Source of the DNA: Spirosoma fluviale
Lineage (GTDB): Bacteria > Bacteroidota > Bacteroidia > Cytophagales > Spirosomataceae
DNA: 64,000 nucleotides
Assembly: GCF_900230225.1 (NCBI RefSeq)
Contig: NZ_OCNH01000002.1
Location: forward strand, 621,844 to 685,843
Direction of reading: 5' to 3'
Positions within the stretch are counted from its first letter, which is position 1. Every line of letters starts with the position of its first letter. Shown piece by piece: positions 17,640 through 25,902 of this stretch. The notes under the pieces are model-generated. The model had not been told where the DNA came from. It made no database searches and saw nothing but the letters and a program-made list of their open reading frames with translations. The position numbers and the translations under genes are program-made.

Positions 17640-20261
17640 TTACTCCGACCGCAAACTTTTCACAGGGTCCGTCAACGCGGCTCTTACACTCTGGAAACTG
17701 ACCGTAAGCAACGTAAGCAATAACGTACCTGCACCCGTCAGGGCAAAGACCCACCACGCAATGGTGGTGCGATAGGTGTAATGCTGTAGCCAGTTGTTCA
17801 AAAGGTACCAGGCAATGGGCGTAGCAATGCCAATCGAAATCAGGACCAGCACGATAAAATCTCTGGAAAGCAGTCCCCATAGGTTCATCACCGAGGCTCC
17901 CAGCACTTTGCGGACACCGATCTCTTTGGTACGCTGCTCGGCTATAAAGGAAGCCAAACCGAAAATGCCAAGGCAGGAAATAAAGATAGCGAAGGCCGCA
18001 AAGATCATGGCCAGATTGCCGATACGGGTTTCTTTGCCAAATTTTTTGCCGTATTCATCATCCACAAACGTATACTCGAACGGAGCCGCCGGGTTGTATT
18101 GCTTGAACACCTCCGCCACTTTCTCAAGGGCCTGACTGGTTGCTACTTGTGGCGCTAGCTTAAGGGTGATGATGTTCACATTCCTGTAGTCTATTACGAA
18201 AAACGAAGGCTGTATCGCTTCAAACGGGTTGCCGTTGATAATGTCTTTCACGATGCCAATAACCCGGTATTCGCGGCCGCTTTGCTTGATCAACGTGCCG
18301 AGTGGCCGGGTCAGACCCATTAACTTCAGGGCCGATTCGTTCAGTATCATCGCCGATGAATCGGTGGTATACGCCCTTGAGAAATCGCGCCCGGCTGTCA
18401 GTTGCCAGTCTATGGTTTTGCCAAAATCGTGCGTAACCAGATTGGAAATAATCAAGGGGTGCATGTCGGGCGTTTTGCCCGGCCATGAAATATCGGTTGT
18501 GCCGCCGTAGTCCGCCGTTAACGACTTATCCGATTCCGACATGTTGGCAACGGCGCCCGTGTTTAGTAAATCGGTTCGCAACGGATTGTATCGGCCAACT
18601 AATTCGGGGGTATTTATCCTGACCTCAATGAGTCTGTTGCGGCTGTACCCAACCGGCCGATCTTTGGCAAACTCAATCTGGCGCAACACGATAATGGTGC
18701 CGATGATGAGTGTAATGGACACGGCAAACTGAAAAACGACCAGCACTTTACGGGGAATAGCCGCCAAACGCCCCATTCTGATGGTTCCTTTCAGGACTTT
18801 TATGGGCTGGAAAGACGACAGGTACAACGCCGGATAACTGGCCGCAATCAGCCCGGTGAGCAGCGTAAATCCCAGGCCGATCAACCAGAATATCGGGCTG
18901 AACCATAAAATCTGTACGTGTTTATCCGCAATGGTGTTAAACAGCGGCAGCGACAGCTGAACCAGCACCAGGGCCAGTACAAACGCTAGTCCCGTCACCA
19001 AAAGCGACTCGGCAAAAAACTGGCTGATGAGCTGTCCCCGTAGCGAACCAACGGCCTTGCGGATACCCACTTCTTTGGCGCGTTTCTCGCTTCGGGCCGT
19101 GCTCAGATTCATAAAGTTGATGCAGGCCAGCAGCAAGACGAACACCCCAATAATCCCAAACAGCCACACAAACTGAATGAGTCCACCCGTATTGACCCCG
19201 TTTTTGAAATCGGAGTACAAATGCCACTTCGCCATTGGGTGCAGAAAAAATTCGGGCTTGTAGGGCGGTGGATTTTCCCGTTTCATCCGAATATCCTTGA
19301 TTCTGGCCGAAGCCTGATCGGCCGAAACCCCGTTCTTGAGTTGTACATAAATCGGGAACCCATTACTGTCCCATTGATCTTGCTGGCCTTTCGCATTCTC
19401 GTTAATCGCCATCAACAGACGCCAGGGAGCCAGAAAAAGCGTGGCTTTAAAGCTGCTGTTCTGCGGGAAATCTTCGTAGATTCCCGTTACCCGAACGTTT
19501 ACCTTGTTGTCGAGTTTGATGAGCTTGTTGAGTGGATCAGCCGTACCGAATAAGGTTTTAGCGGTAGATGCCGATAGTAAAATGCTGTTGACATCCGTTA
19601 AGCCCCTGTAAGTACCGACCAGCATCTTCACCGACATCATCGGTAAGAAATCAGACTCCACATAGTTGCCCGTTTTAGTGAATCGGTTTTCGCCCGAAGC
19701 CAGCACCGCCGTACGATCGAATGAGGCCAGACTGACCAGGTCGAAATCGGGGTATTTGCTGCGAAGTTCCTGGGCTAGCGGGATGGGTAACGAATTGTAT
19801 GATGTCTTCTCGACATCGAACGTCACAAACTGCCAAAGCTGGGCAATGCGGTCGTAGTGTTTGGTTTGTCGGTCAAAAGACAGTTCGTCGTAAACCCACA
19901 GGCCAATCATGATCGTTACGGCCATGCCCGTTGCCAGTCCGCTAATGTTGATGAAGGAATAAATTTTGTTCTTGGTGAGGTTTCGCCAGGCGATTTTGAG
20001 ATAGTTGCGGATCATAGCGGGATGCAGGGGAGAATAGTGTTCGTATTGTTGTTTCGCTTGTTTTCGTCGTCGCACAAAAGGTGGTAGTACCGATACCACG
20101 TTGAGCACATACCGGAGCGTGGCCTGGGTCTTGCCCGCGCGGGTATGCCAGTGCGCATAGAGTTCGTCCAGATCGCCGGCCACTTCTTCGAGGGTATTCT
20201 CGGGGTGCAGTTGCCGGAGCAACCAGTGCACCCAGCGCGGTGGGGTAGGGTTGGATTTCAT
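17640..20261 (-). CDS. Permease P6 with N-terminal permease-prefix domain
   Basis: An 873-aa member with an extra cytoplasmic N-terminus of about 82 residues (PPRWVHWLLRQLHPENTLEEVAGDLDEL) that matches the permease prefix domain found in PadR-linked transporters. The normal family start (MIRNYLKIAWRNLTKNK) appears at residue 83. FtsX motifs are ACINFMNLSTARSEKRAKEVGIRKAVGSL and IAEQRTKEIGVRKVLGAS, with the tail ALTDPVKSLRSE. The ATG at 20261 overlaps the PadR stop as ATGA, which fixes the start and implies translational coupling. A start at 20303 would lie deep inside padR and is rejected. The prefix domain plus coupling suggests that PadR and P6 work as one regulatory-transport unit. Confidence 0.93.
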   Translation of the reverse strand: MKSNPTPPRWVHWLLRQLHPENTLEEVAGDLDELYAHWHTRAGKTQATLRYVLNVVSVLPPFVRRRKQAKQQYEHYSPLHPAMIRNYLKIAWRNLTKNKIYSFINISGLATGMAVTIMIGLWVYDELSFDRQTKHYDRIAQLWQFVTFDVEKTSYNSLPIPLAQELRSKYPDFDLVSLASFDRTAVLASGENRFTKTGNYVESDFLPMMSVKMLVGTYRGLTDVNSILLSASTAKTLFGTADPLNKLIKLDNKVNVRVTGIYEDFPQNSSFKATLFLAPWRLLMAINENAKGQQDQWDSNGFPIYVQLKNGVSADQASARIKDIRMKRENPPPYKPEFFLHPMAKWHLYSDFKNGVNTGGLIQFVWLFGIIGVFVLLLACINFMNLSTARSEKRAKEVGIRKAVGSLRGQLISQFFAESLLVTGLAFVLALVLVQLSLPLFNTIADKHVQILWFSPIFWLIGLGFTLLTGLIAASYPALYLSSFQPIKVLKGTIRMGRLAAIPRKVLVVFQFAVSITLIIGTIIVLRQIEFAKDRPVGYSRNRLIEVRINTPELVGRYNPLRTDLLNTGAVANMSESDKSLTADYGGTTDISWPGKTPDMHPLIISNLVTHDFGKTIDWQLTAGRDFSRAYTTDSSAMILNESALKLMGLTRPLGTLIKQSGREYRVIGIVKDIINGNPFEAIQPSFFVIDYRNVNIITLKLAPQVATSQALEKVAEVFKQYNPAAPFEYTFVDDEYGKKFGKETRIGNLAMIFAAFAIFISCLGIFGLASFIAEQRTKEIGVRKVLGASVMNLWGLLSRDFIVLVLISIGIATPIAWYLLNNWLQHYTYRTTIAWWVFALTGAGTLLLTLLTVSFQSVRAALTDPVKSLRSE

Positions 20262-20596
20262 ACCCCGCCGAGTTGGAGTGAGTGGGGTGGAACCAGCTGC
20301 CACAACTCCTGCCGAAGCTGCTGAATCTCCTGCAACGCCCGGCTACCCAAGGCCGTAACCCGGAACAGCCGCTTGCGCCGACCACCCCGTTCGGCGGTGG
20401 CTCCGCCCAGTTCAGAGTTCACAAAGCCTTTCTCTTCCAGCCTGATGAGGGTGTTGTGGACGGTCCCGAAAGTAACCACCCGGCCCGTGTGCTCTTCCAA
20501 TGCCTGACTGACCGTAACGCCGTAGCCTTCGCCATCCAGAATGGCTACCATCAGCAGTACCACTTCTTCAAACTCGCCTAAATAGGTTCGACGCAT
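20258..20596 (-). CDS. PadR-family winged-helix transcriptional regulator
   Basis: A 112-aa PadR protein: FEEVVLLMVAILDGEGYGVTVSQALEEHTGRVVTFGTVHNTLIRLEEKGFV is the typical winged helix, followed by the basic wing (ERGGRRKRLFRVTALG) and a short C-terminal helix. PadR proteins generally repress neighbouring transporter genes and are released by small ligands. Its stop overlaps the start of P6. It is the first gene behind sigma-54 region E, with a predicted leader of about 20 nt, so this regulator is itself under the array-wide activator. Its own operator is not identified here. Confidence 0.92.
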   Translation of the reverse strand: MRRTYLGEFEEVVLLMVAILDGEGYGVTVSQALEEHTGRVVTFGTVHNTLIRLEEKGFVNSELGGATAERGGRRKRLFRVTALGSRALQEIQQLRQELWQLVPPHSLQLGGV

Positions 20597-20626
20597 TGCC
20601 TCATCTGATTAGTTTATATTTTATCG

Positions 20627-20642
20627 TACAAATCAGTTGCCA
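20627..20642 (-). promoter_or_regulatory. Sigma-54-like promoter E (PadR-P6)
   Basis: The minus strand reads TGGCAACTGATTTGTA, a good -24/-12 pair (TGGCA and TTGTA). The gap to the dyads is 53 bp. Confidence 0.7.
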
Positions 20643-20649
20643 AAGCCAA

Positions 20650-20682
20650 AAAAGGGCTATTCCGTTGAGAAATAGCCCTTTT
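20650..20682 (-). terminator. Hairpin terminator between enhancer E and promoter E
   Basis: Perfect 12-bp arms AAAAGGGCTATT (20650-20661) and its complement (20671-20682), loop of 9 nt, followed on the minus strand by a T-run at 20648-20653. It would block transcripts arriving from P7 while leaving DNA looping possible. Confidence 0.75.
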
Positions 20683-20695
20683 AGGTAGTAGCTGT

Positions 20696-20732
20696 TGTCC
20701 GTTTTTGGACAGTTTTTGTACGATCCTGGACA
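20696..20732. promoter_or_regulatory. Tandem dyad enhancer site E
   Basis: The proximal dyad 20696-20711 is a perfect TGTCC-N6-GGACA. The distal dyad 20717-20732 is TGTAC-N6-GGACA, 21 bp apart start to start. Confidence 0.75.
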
Positions 20733-20765
20733 GACCATTTGTGTTGAGCAGGGCGTCAACGCGTG

Positions 20766-20793
20766 GTAGAGACAAGGCATGCCCTGTCTCTAC
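20766..20793. repeat. Palindromic repeat R4, short form
   Basis: A 28-bp near-perfect palindrome (one mismatched pair) starting GTAGAGACAAGGC, the same size and centre (GCATGC) as R2. It follows the P7 stop codon by 10 bp and may help end the five-permease transcript. Confidence 0.8.
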
Positions 20794-20803
20794 GTATGCA
20801 TGA

Positions 20804-23254
20804 TCATTCCGACCGCAACGATTTCACCGGATTCATCAGAGCTGCTTTGATACTCTGGAAACTCACGGTCAATAACGCGATGCCCACGGCCAGCAAACCT
20901 GCCAGCGCGAACATCCACCATTCGATGTCAATTTTATAGGTGAATTTTTGCAGCCATTTATCCATGACGTACCAGGCCACCGGCGAACTGATCACGAGAG
21001 CAATCAGCACGAGCCGGACGAAATCGAGGGAAAATAGGCCGAAGATGTGGGCCGTTGAAGCACCCAGCACTTTGCGTACACCTACTTCTTTGGTTCGGGT
21101 TTCGGCCATGAATGCCACGACGCCGTACAGACCTAAACAGCCGATAAACAGGGCAATCCCCGCCAGCAGCTGGAACAACGAATACACCTGTTCTTCGCTT
21201 TTGTAAAAGTTTGCCAGCGTTTCGTCCAGAAATTCGTAGCTGAAAACAAATTCGGGGAAGGTGGCTGTCCAGGCGGTTTCGACCTGTTTCATGAGTTGAC
21301 TGATAGCTGCTGTACCGCCCTGCCGGGTCGATAGCTTGAGGGCGATGGTGCGGTAGTTGCCAAGCTGGGTGGTCAGGACGCTTGGCTCGACCCGATCCCG
21401 CAACGAAAACATGTTGAAATCCTTCACCACACCCACAATAGGCTTTTTCACGTTCTCGCCCGCTACCGTCATCAGCTTGCCAATCACCTGTTCGGGTTTC
21501 TGAAAGCCCAGTCGTTTCATGAATGTCTCGTTGATGACCAGTTCGCGGATGGAGTCGGCGGGTTGGTACATGCGTCCGGCCAGGAGTTTCAGGCCATAGG
21601 TACGCACATAGGCGGTGTCGCCGGGGCGCATCAGTATGCCGAAGCCGGGGTCTTTGTCGTCGTTGCCGAAGCGGAATCCCGTAGTCCAGTTGCTAGTCGA
21701 GGAAGGGCTGGTCATGCCGAAGCTAATCGACTGTATGCCCGGCAAACCCGTAAGTTTGGCCCGTAAATTGGCGATCTTTCCCGCATCATTGTCGGGTAAG
21801 GGCATCGTCAGGACGGCGTCTTTGTCGTAGCCCAGATCTGCGGAGCGGAAATAGCTCATCTGATTATAGGCGATGATGGTGCCGATGATTAATAGCTGGG
21901 AAATAGCAAACTGGCCCACAATGAGTCCCCGTCGGAGCGTCAGGTACCGACCCGTTCCGGTTTCCCGAATTTTGCCTTTGAGGGCCAGAATGGGCTGATA
22001 GCCCGACAGCACCATCGCCGGATAAAAGCCCGCCAGTACGGTCGTCAGTACGCCTAACGCCAGCAAGAACCCAAGCACAGCCGGGCTGAATAAGGTCACG
22101 GAGCCCGGCTTGATGTTAAGGAGTTCACCGACATAAGGCAACGAAGCTTGGGCAACCAGCAACGCCAGAACAACCGCTACGCCGGTCAGTACGCTGGTTT
22201 CGCCCAGAAACTGCCGCACCAGTTGCTCCCGTGTGCTACCCAGCACTTTCCGAACGCCCACTTCCCGCGACCGGCGAATGGCCTGCGCCGTGGCCAGATT
22301 GATGAAGTTGATACAAGCCGTTCCCAAAATGAAGAGGCCGATGAGTACCATCGCCCAGATCATTTCGATACTAATGCTTCGCTGGGCATAATTCGAAATG
22401 TTGGTGGCGAAATGGATTTTCGTCAGCGGCTGTAACACGTACGCTAATGTTTTGGCATCCTCTGGATCGTGGTATTTGTTGACAAAACCCACCAACTGAC
22501 GTTCCATCCGGGCCGCTGGTGTTTCTGTTCCAGCCTGGGCCGGGGGCAGCATCATGTAAATCTGAGCCCCGCCATAGCTCGATTTCCAATCGTCGGGGGG
22601 TGAGGTGCTGCCATAGGCCAACACGGACGCGTGCGATAGGAACACATCGAACGGCATGCTGCTCGTCGGGAGCGGGTCCTGAATAACGCCCGTTACCACA
22701 AAGTCCATCCGGTTCTCCATCCGAATGGTTTTGCCCATTGGGTTGGCATCCCCGAAGTATTTATGGGCGATTCGCTCCGAAAGAACCACCGTATTTGGGT
22801 TGATAAGCGCCGTTTGCGGGCTCCCTTTTCTCCAGGTGTAATCGAAAAGAGTAAAGTACTCCGGTTCGGCAAACGCGATCACGCCATCCGTTTCCTGAAA
22901 TCGCTTTGTCTCGGTAGTCGCCTTGCCCGGTACCGCCACCACTGCGGCTTTGATCCGGGTAACTAGCGTGAGCTGGTGTTTCAACTCCGGAAAATCGTTG
23001 CGGAGCGCGGCCAGCGCCGGAAACGTGATGCCCGTATTCGGCTTGCCGTCGGGCTCCGTTTTGTTCGCGCCGAGCATACGGAAGATGCGGTCGGCGTTGG
23101 CATTGTGCTTGTCGAAGCTCAGTTCATAGCGAACGGCCACGAATAACAGCAGGCAACAGGCCAGACCCAGTGTCAGACCCAGCACATTGATGGTGGAGTA
23201 ACTCCAGTTGCGCTTCAACGCGCGGATGGCGGTAGTGAGATAGCTTTTTATCAT
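20804..23254 (-). CDS. ABC-type FtsX/MacB-like permease P7
   Basis: An 816-aa paralogue starting MIKSYLTTAIRALKRNWSYSTINVLGL. It has ACINFINLATAQAIRRSREVGVRKVLGST and MAETRTKEVGVRKVLGAS, ending ALMNPVKSLRSE. It closely resembles P9 over its whole length, including the unusual CCLLLF TM1, the YELS(F/Y)D motif and the FYPAMVLSGYQP segment. I place the start at 23254; the frame runs 49 codons further upstream, but that part is only translated repeat R5. It is the last gene of the five-permease run headed by P11. Confidence 0.93.
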   Translation of the reverse strand: MIKSYLTTAIRALKRNWSYSTINVLGLTLGLACCLLLFVAVRYELSFDKHNANADRIFRMLGANKTEPDGKPNTGITFPALAALRNDFPELKHQLTLVTRIKAAVVAVPGKATTETKRFQETDGVIAFAEPEYFTLFDYTWRKGSPQTALINPNTVVLSERIAHKYFGDANPMGKTIRMENRMDFVVTGVIQDPLPTSSMPFDVFLSHASVLAYGSTSPPDDWKSSYGGAQIYMMLPPAQAGTETPAARMERQLVGFVNKYHDPEDAKTLAYVLQPLTKIHFATNISNYAQRSISIEMIWAMVLIGLFILGTACINFINLATAQAIRRSREVGVRKVLGSTREQLVRQFLGETSVLTGVAVVLALLVAQASLPYVGELLNIKPGSVTLFSPAVLGFLLALGVLTTVLAGFYPAMVLSGYQPILALKGKIRETGTGRYLTLRRGLIVGQFAISQLLIIGTIIAYNQMSYFRSADLGYDKDAVLTMPLPDNDAGKIANLRAKLTGLPGIQSISFGMTSPSSTSNWTTGFRFGNDDKDPGFGILMRPGDTAYVRTYGLKLLAGRMYQPADSIRELVINETFMKRLGFQKPEQVIGKLMTVAGENVKKPIVGVVKDFNMFSLRDRVEPSVLTTQLGNYRTIALKLSTRQGGTAAISQLMKQVETAWTATFPEFVFSYEFLDETLANFYKSEEQVYSLFQLLAGIALFIGCLGLYGVVAFMAETRTKEVGVRKVLGASTAHIFGLFSLDFVRLVLIALVISSPVAWYVMDKWLQKFTYKIDIEWWMFALAGLLAVGIALLTVSFQSIKAALMNPVKSLRSE

Positions 23255-23262
23255 AAGTGTAT

Positions 23263-23417
23263 GTAGAGCCGCAACCCTTTGCGGCTCCTGTGCGTCAGCA
23301 ATTTTAGCGTCTACAAAGACCATCCGGTGTAAGAACCATCTGGATAGAACCATCTGGACAAAACCATCCGGTGTAAAAACCATCCGGTTGCCGAGACGCA
23401 AAGTATTGCGTCTCTAC
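23263..23417. repeat. Composite palindromic repeat R5 between P8 and P7
   Basis: The outer hairpins are GTAGAGCCGC... at the P7 end and ...GCGTCTCTAC at the P8 end. The interior holds five copies of ACCATCYGG (starts 23319, 23335, 23349, 23363, 23379) at 14-16-bp spacing, the longest such run in the repeat family. The element begins 9 bp from the P7 ATG. Confidence 0.85.
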
Positions 23418-23421
23418 ATAC

Positions 23422-25800
23422 CTATTCGCTCCGTAACGATTTCACCGGGTTCATCAATGCGGCTTTTACACTCTGGAAACTCACGGTTAACAGTGCGATT
23501 GCCACTGCCAGCAGGCCTACCACCGCAAAGACCCACCACGACAGGTCGACGCGGTACGCAAAATCCTGCAGCCACTGGTGCATCACATACCAGGCAATGG
23601 GGCTGGCAATGAGAATGGCAATGCCTACCGGTTTCAGAAAATCGCCGGAGAGCAGGCTGACGATACTGCCCACCGAGGCTCCCAACACTTTCCGGACGCC
23701 AATTTCTTTGGTACGCTGCTGGGCCGAAAAAGAGGCCAGACCAAACAAACCCATACAGGCGATGAAAATGGCTAAACCGGCAAAAACACGCATGATCGTT
23801 TGCTGACGCAGATCTGCCTGGTACATCTGGTCGAACTTCTGGTCTAAAAAGTGGTACTCGAACGGATAGGCCGGTCGTGTTTGAGCGTATAATCGCTGGA
23901 TGGTTTCGACCGTAGCGGGCAGGTTGCCGGGTTTCAGCCTGATCAGAGCCGCCCGTCGGTCGTCGTTGGGCGCAATCACCAATGGCTCGATGGCTTCTTT
24001 GAGAGAAAGAAAATTGAAATCCTCGACTACGCCAATGACCGTGCGGTTTGTGCTGTCACGTAAGGTGTTCTTCAGCCACTTGCCGATGGCGGCTTCCGGC
24101 GTCCAGCCTAGTCGGGCAGCCGCCGTTCGATTGATCAGGGCCGCCTGCGTCGTGTCGGAGGGGTACTGGGACGAGAAATCCCGGCCGGCAATGATTTTCA
24201 GCCCCAGGGTTTTTACATAATCGAAATCGGCAAACTCTGTCCGGGATTTCCATCGGTTAGGATGCGCTTCGACATCGAACATAAGCCCATCGAAAAAACC
24301 ACCCGGCTCACCCGACATCATCGACACGGCCTCCACCCGGCTCTGGGCCAGCAGTTCCGGTTTGTGTGTTAAGAAGAAATTATAGATGTCGTCATTATCG
24401 ATGGGGACAACCAGGGTTTGCTCTTTGTTGTAGCCAAGCTGTTTGCTTTTGAGGTAACTCATTTGCCGGGTGCCGATGGCTGTTCCGAGCATGAGTAATA
24501 TCGAAATGCTGAACTGCACCACCACCAGCACCTGCCTTAACGACGTACCGCCTTTCCCCAGCCGTAATTTACTTTTCAAGGCCTGGATGGGCGAAAAAGC
24601 GGCCAGCACAAAGGCCGGATAACTCCCCGACAGGAAACCCACCACCCCGATAATTCCGATGAGGAACAGCACGATCGGCCCGGCATAGACGGACAGGTTC
24701 AGGGGGTAACCCAGCAACTGTTTGTAGAAGGGAAACACCAGGGCCAGCAAGCCCAGCGAGAGCACGCACGAGAGGGTTGTCAGCAGGAGCGATTCGCCAA
24801 TGAACTGCCACACCAGGTGCGCTTTATAAGCCCCCAGCACTTTCCGGACACCAATTTCTTTCGACCGCTCCACCGCCCGAACCGTCGACAGATTCATAAA
24901 ATTGATGCAGGCCACCAGTAGAATGAGGATGGCAATCGACAGAAAGATATAGACGACTTTTTTGTCGCCGTGCTTTACGCTGTCAAAGGCTGACTGTTCA
25001 AAATAAATTTCCCGCAATGGCGTGAGCGATAGCGTAAAATGGTAGCCAGCCTGCTTCATGAGTTGCCCCATGTGTTTATCCATGAAGCGGGGAAAACTTC
25101 GCTCAACCTGCTCTTCGCTGACCGTTGGGGCCAACTGCACATAGGTGTAGAGGCCGTTGTTGATCCAGACGTTCATCCAGCTCCGGTCTTTGTAGTTTTC
25201 CAGCGGTATCACCAGGTCAAAATCCAGGTGCGAATTGGCGGGCACATCCTGCGCAATACCCGTAACTTTTAGCGGCAGGTTTTTGTCGACTTTAACGATT
25301 TTACCCATCGCATCGTCGATGCTGCCGAAATACTTTTTGGCCGTCGATTCGGTGAGTACGACGCTTGCAGGCTCTGTCAGTACCGTTGCCGGATCACCTT
25401 TCAGTAGCGGAAAAGTGAAAAACGTGAAGAAAGCAGAGTCGGCATTGATGATTTTTCGTTCATGGAACGACTTGTCCTGAGTAGTTACCAGCGCATCGGT
25501 CGAGTTTACGCGGACAGCCTGGGTGATTTGCCCCTTGAAATCAGTCAGTAGCGCCGGTGCATACGGCCCCGACAGGTAGGAGACTGAAATCTCTTTGCCT
25601 TCATTCTCTATACCCCGCATAACGCGGTAGATGCTTTTTCCATTCTTGTGGAAATTGTCCACGCTGAACTCATTGCTGATAAACAGGAAGATCAGCAGGC
25701 ATACGGTGATGCCGGTAGACAAGCCGAGCAGATTGATGACCGAAAAAACCTTATTTCGGGTCAGGTTGCGGAAGGCGATTTTGATGTAGTTGGTTAGCAT
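23422..25800 (-). CDS. ABC-type FtsX/MacB-like permease P8
   Basis: A 792-aa paralogue starting MLTNYIKIAFRNLTRNKV. FtsX motifs are ACINFMNLSTVRAVERSKEIGVRKVLGAY and SAQQRTKEIGVRKVLGAS, with the tail ALMNPVKSLRSE. The first extracytoplasmic domain has HKNGKSIYRVMRGIENEG where most paralogues have a shorter Asp/Arg motif. It is the fourth gene of the P11-to-P7 run, bounded by R6 upstream and R5 downstream. The gap to P9 is 102 bp, nearly all repeat, so it has no room for its own promoter and depends on region F or on a promoter inside the repeat. Confidence 0.93.
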   Translation of the reverse strand: MLTNYIKIAFRNLTRNKVFSVINLLGLSTGITVCLLIFLFISNEFSVDNFHKNGKSIYRVMRGIENEGKEISVSYLSGPYAPALLTDFKGQITQAVRVNSTDALVTTQDKSFHERKIINADSAFFTFFTFPLLKGDPATVLTEPASVVLTESTAKKYFGSIDDAMGKIVKVDKNLPLKVTGIAQDVPANSHLDFDLVIPLENYKDRSWMNVWINNGLYTYVQLAPTVSEEQVERSFPRFMDKHMGQLMKQAGYHFTLSLTPLREIYFEQSAFDSVKHGDKKVVYIFLSIAILILLVACINFMNLSTVRAVERSKEIGVRKVLGAYKAHLVWQFIGESLLLTTLSCVLSLGLLALVFPFYKQLLGYPLNLSVYAGPIVLFLIGIIGVVGFLSGSYPAFVLAAFSPIQALKSKLRLGKGGTSLRQVLVVVQFSISILLMLGTAIGTRQMSYLKSKQLGYNKEQTLVVPIDNDDIYNFFLTHKPELLAQSRVEAVSMMSGEPGGFFDGLMFDVEAHPNRWKSRTEFADFDYVKTLGLKIIAGRDFSSQYPSDTTQAALINRTAAARLGWTPEAAIGKWLKNTLRDSTNRTVIGVVEDFNFLSLKEAIEPLVIAPNDDRRAALIRLKPGNLPATVETIQRLYAQTRPAYPFEYHFLDQKFDQMYQADLRQQTIMRVFAGLAIFIACMGLFGLASFSAQQRTKEIGVRKVLGASVGSIVSLLSGDFLKPVGIAILIASPIAWYVMHQWLQDFAYRVDLSWWVFAVVGLLAVAIALLTVSFQSVKAALMNPVKSLRSE

Positions 25801-25804
25801 ATGT

Positions 25805-25896
25805 GTAGAGCCGCAATACCTTGCGGCTGTTTTTGGCGATACCTTGCGGCAATAAAAACCATCCGGATGCTGAGACGCAAGGTATTGCGTCTCTAC
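25805..25896. repeat. Composite palindromic repeat R6 between P9 and P8
   Basis: The left arm starts GTAGAGCCGCAATACC and the right arm is ...GGTATTGCGTCTCTAC, so the two ends pair except for CC/AC changes and look chimeric. AACCATCCGGATGCTG is inside. It ends 6 bp before the P9 stop and begins 5 bp from the P8 ATG. Confidence 0.87.
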
Positions 25897-25902
25897 TCGT
25901 CC

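Noticed and set aside
23319-23390. CRISPR-like array from repeated ACCATCYGG
   Set aside because: Repeat units are about 9 bp with 14-16-bp spacing, too short for CRISPR, no cas genes, and the module belongs to the R family.
23255-23401. 49-residue N-terminal extension of P7 (and a similar one on P9 to 28410)
   Set aside because: These residues are translated palindromic repeat; both family starts lie inside at 23254 and 28323.
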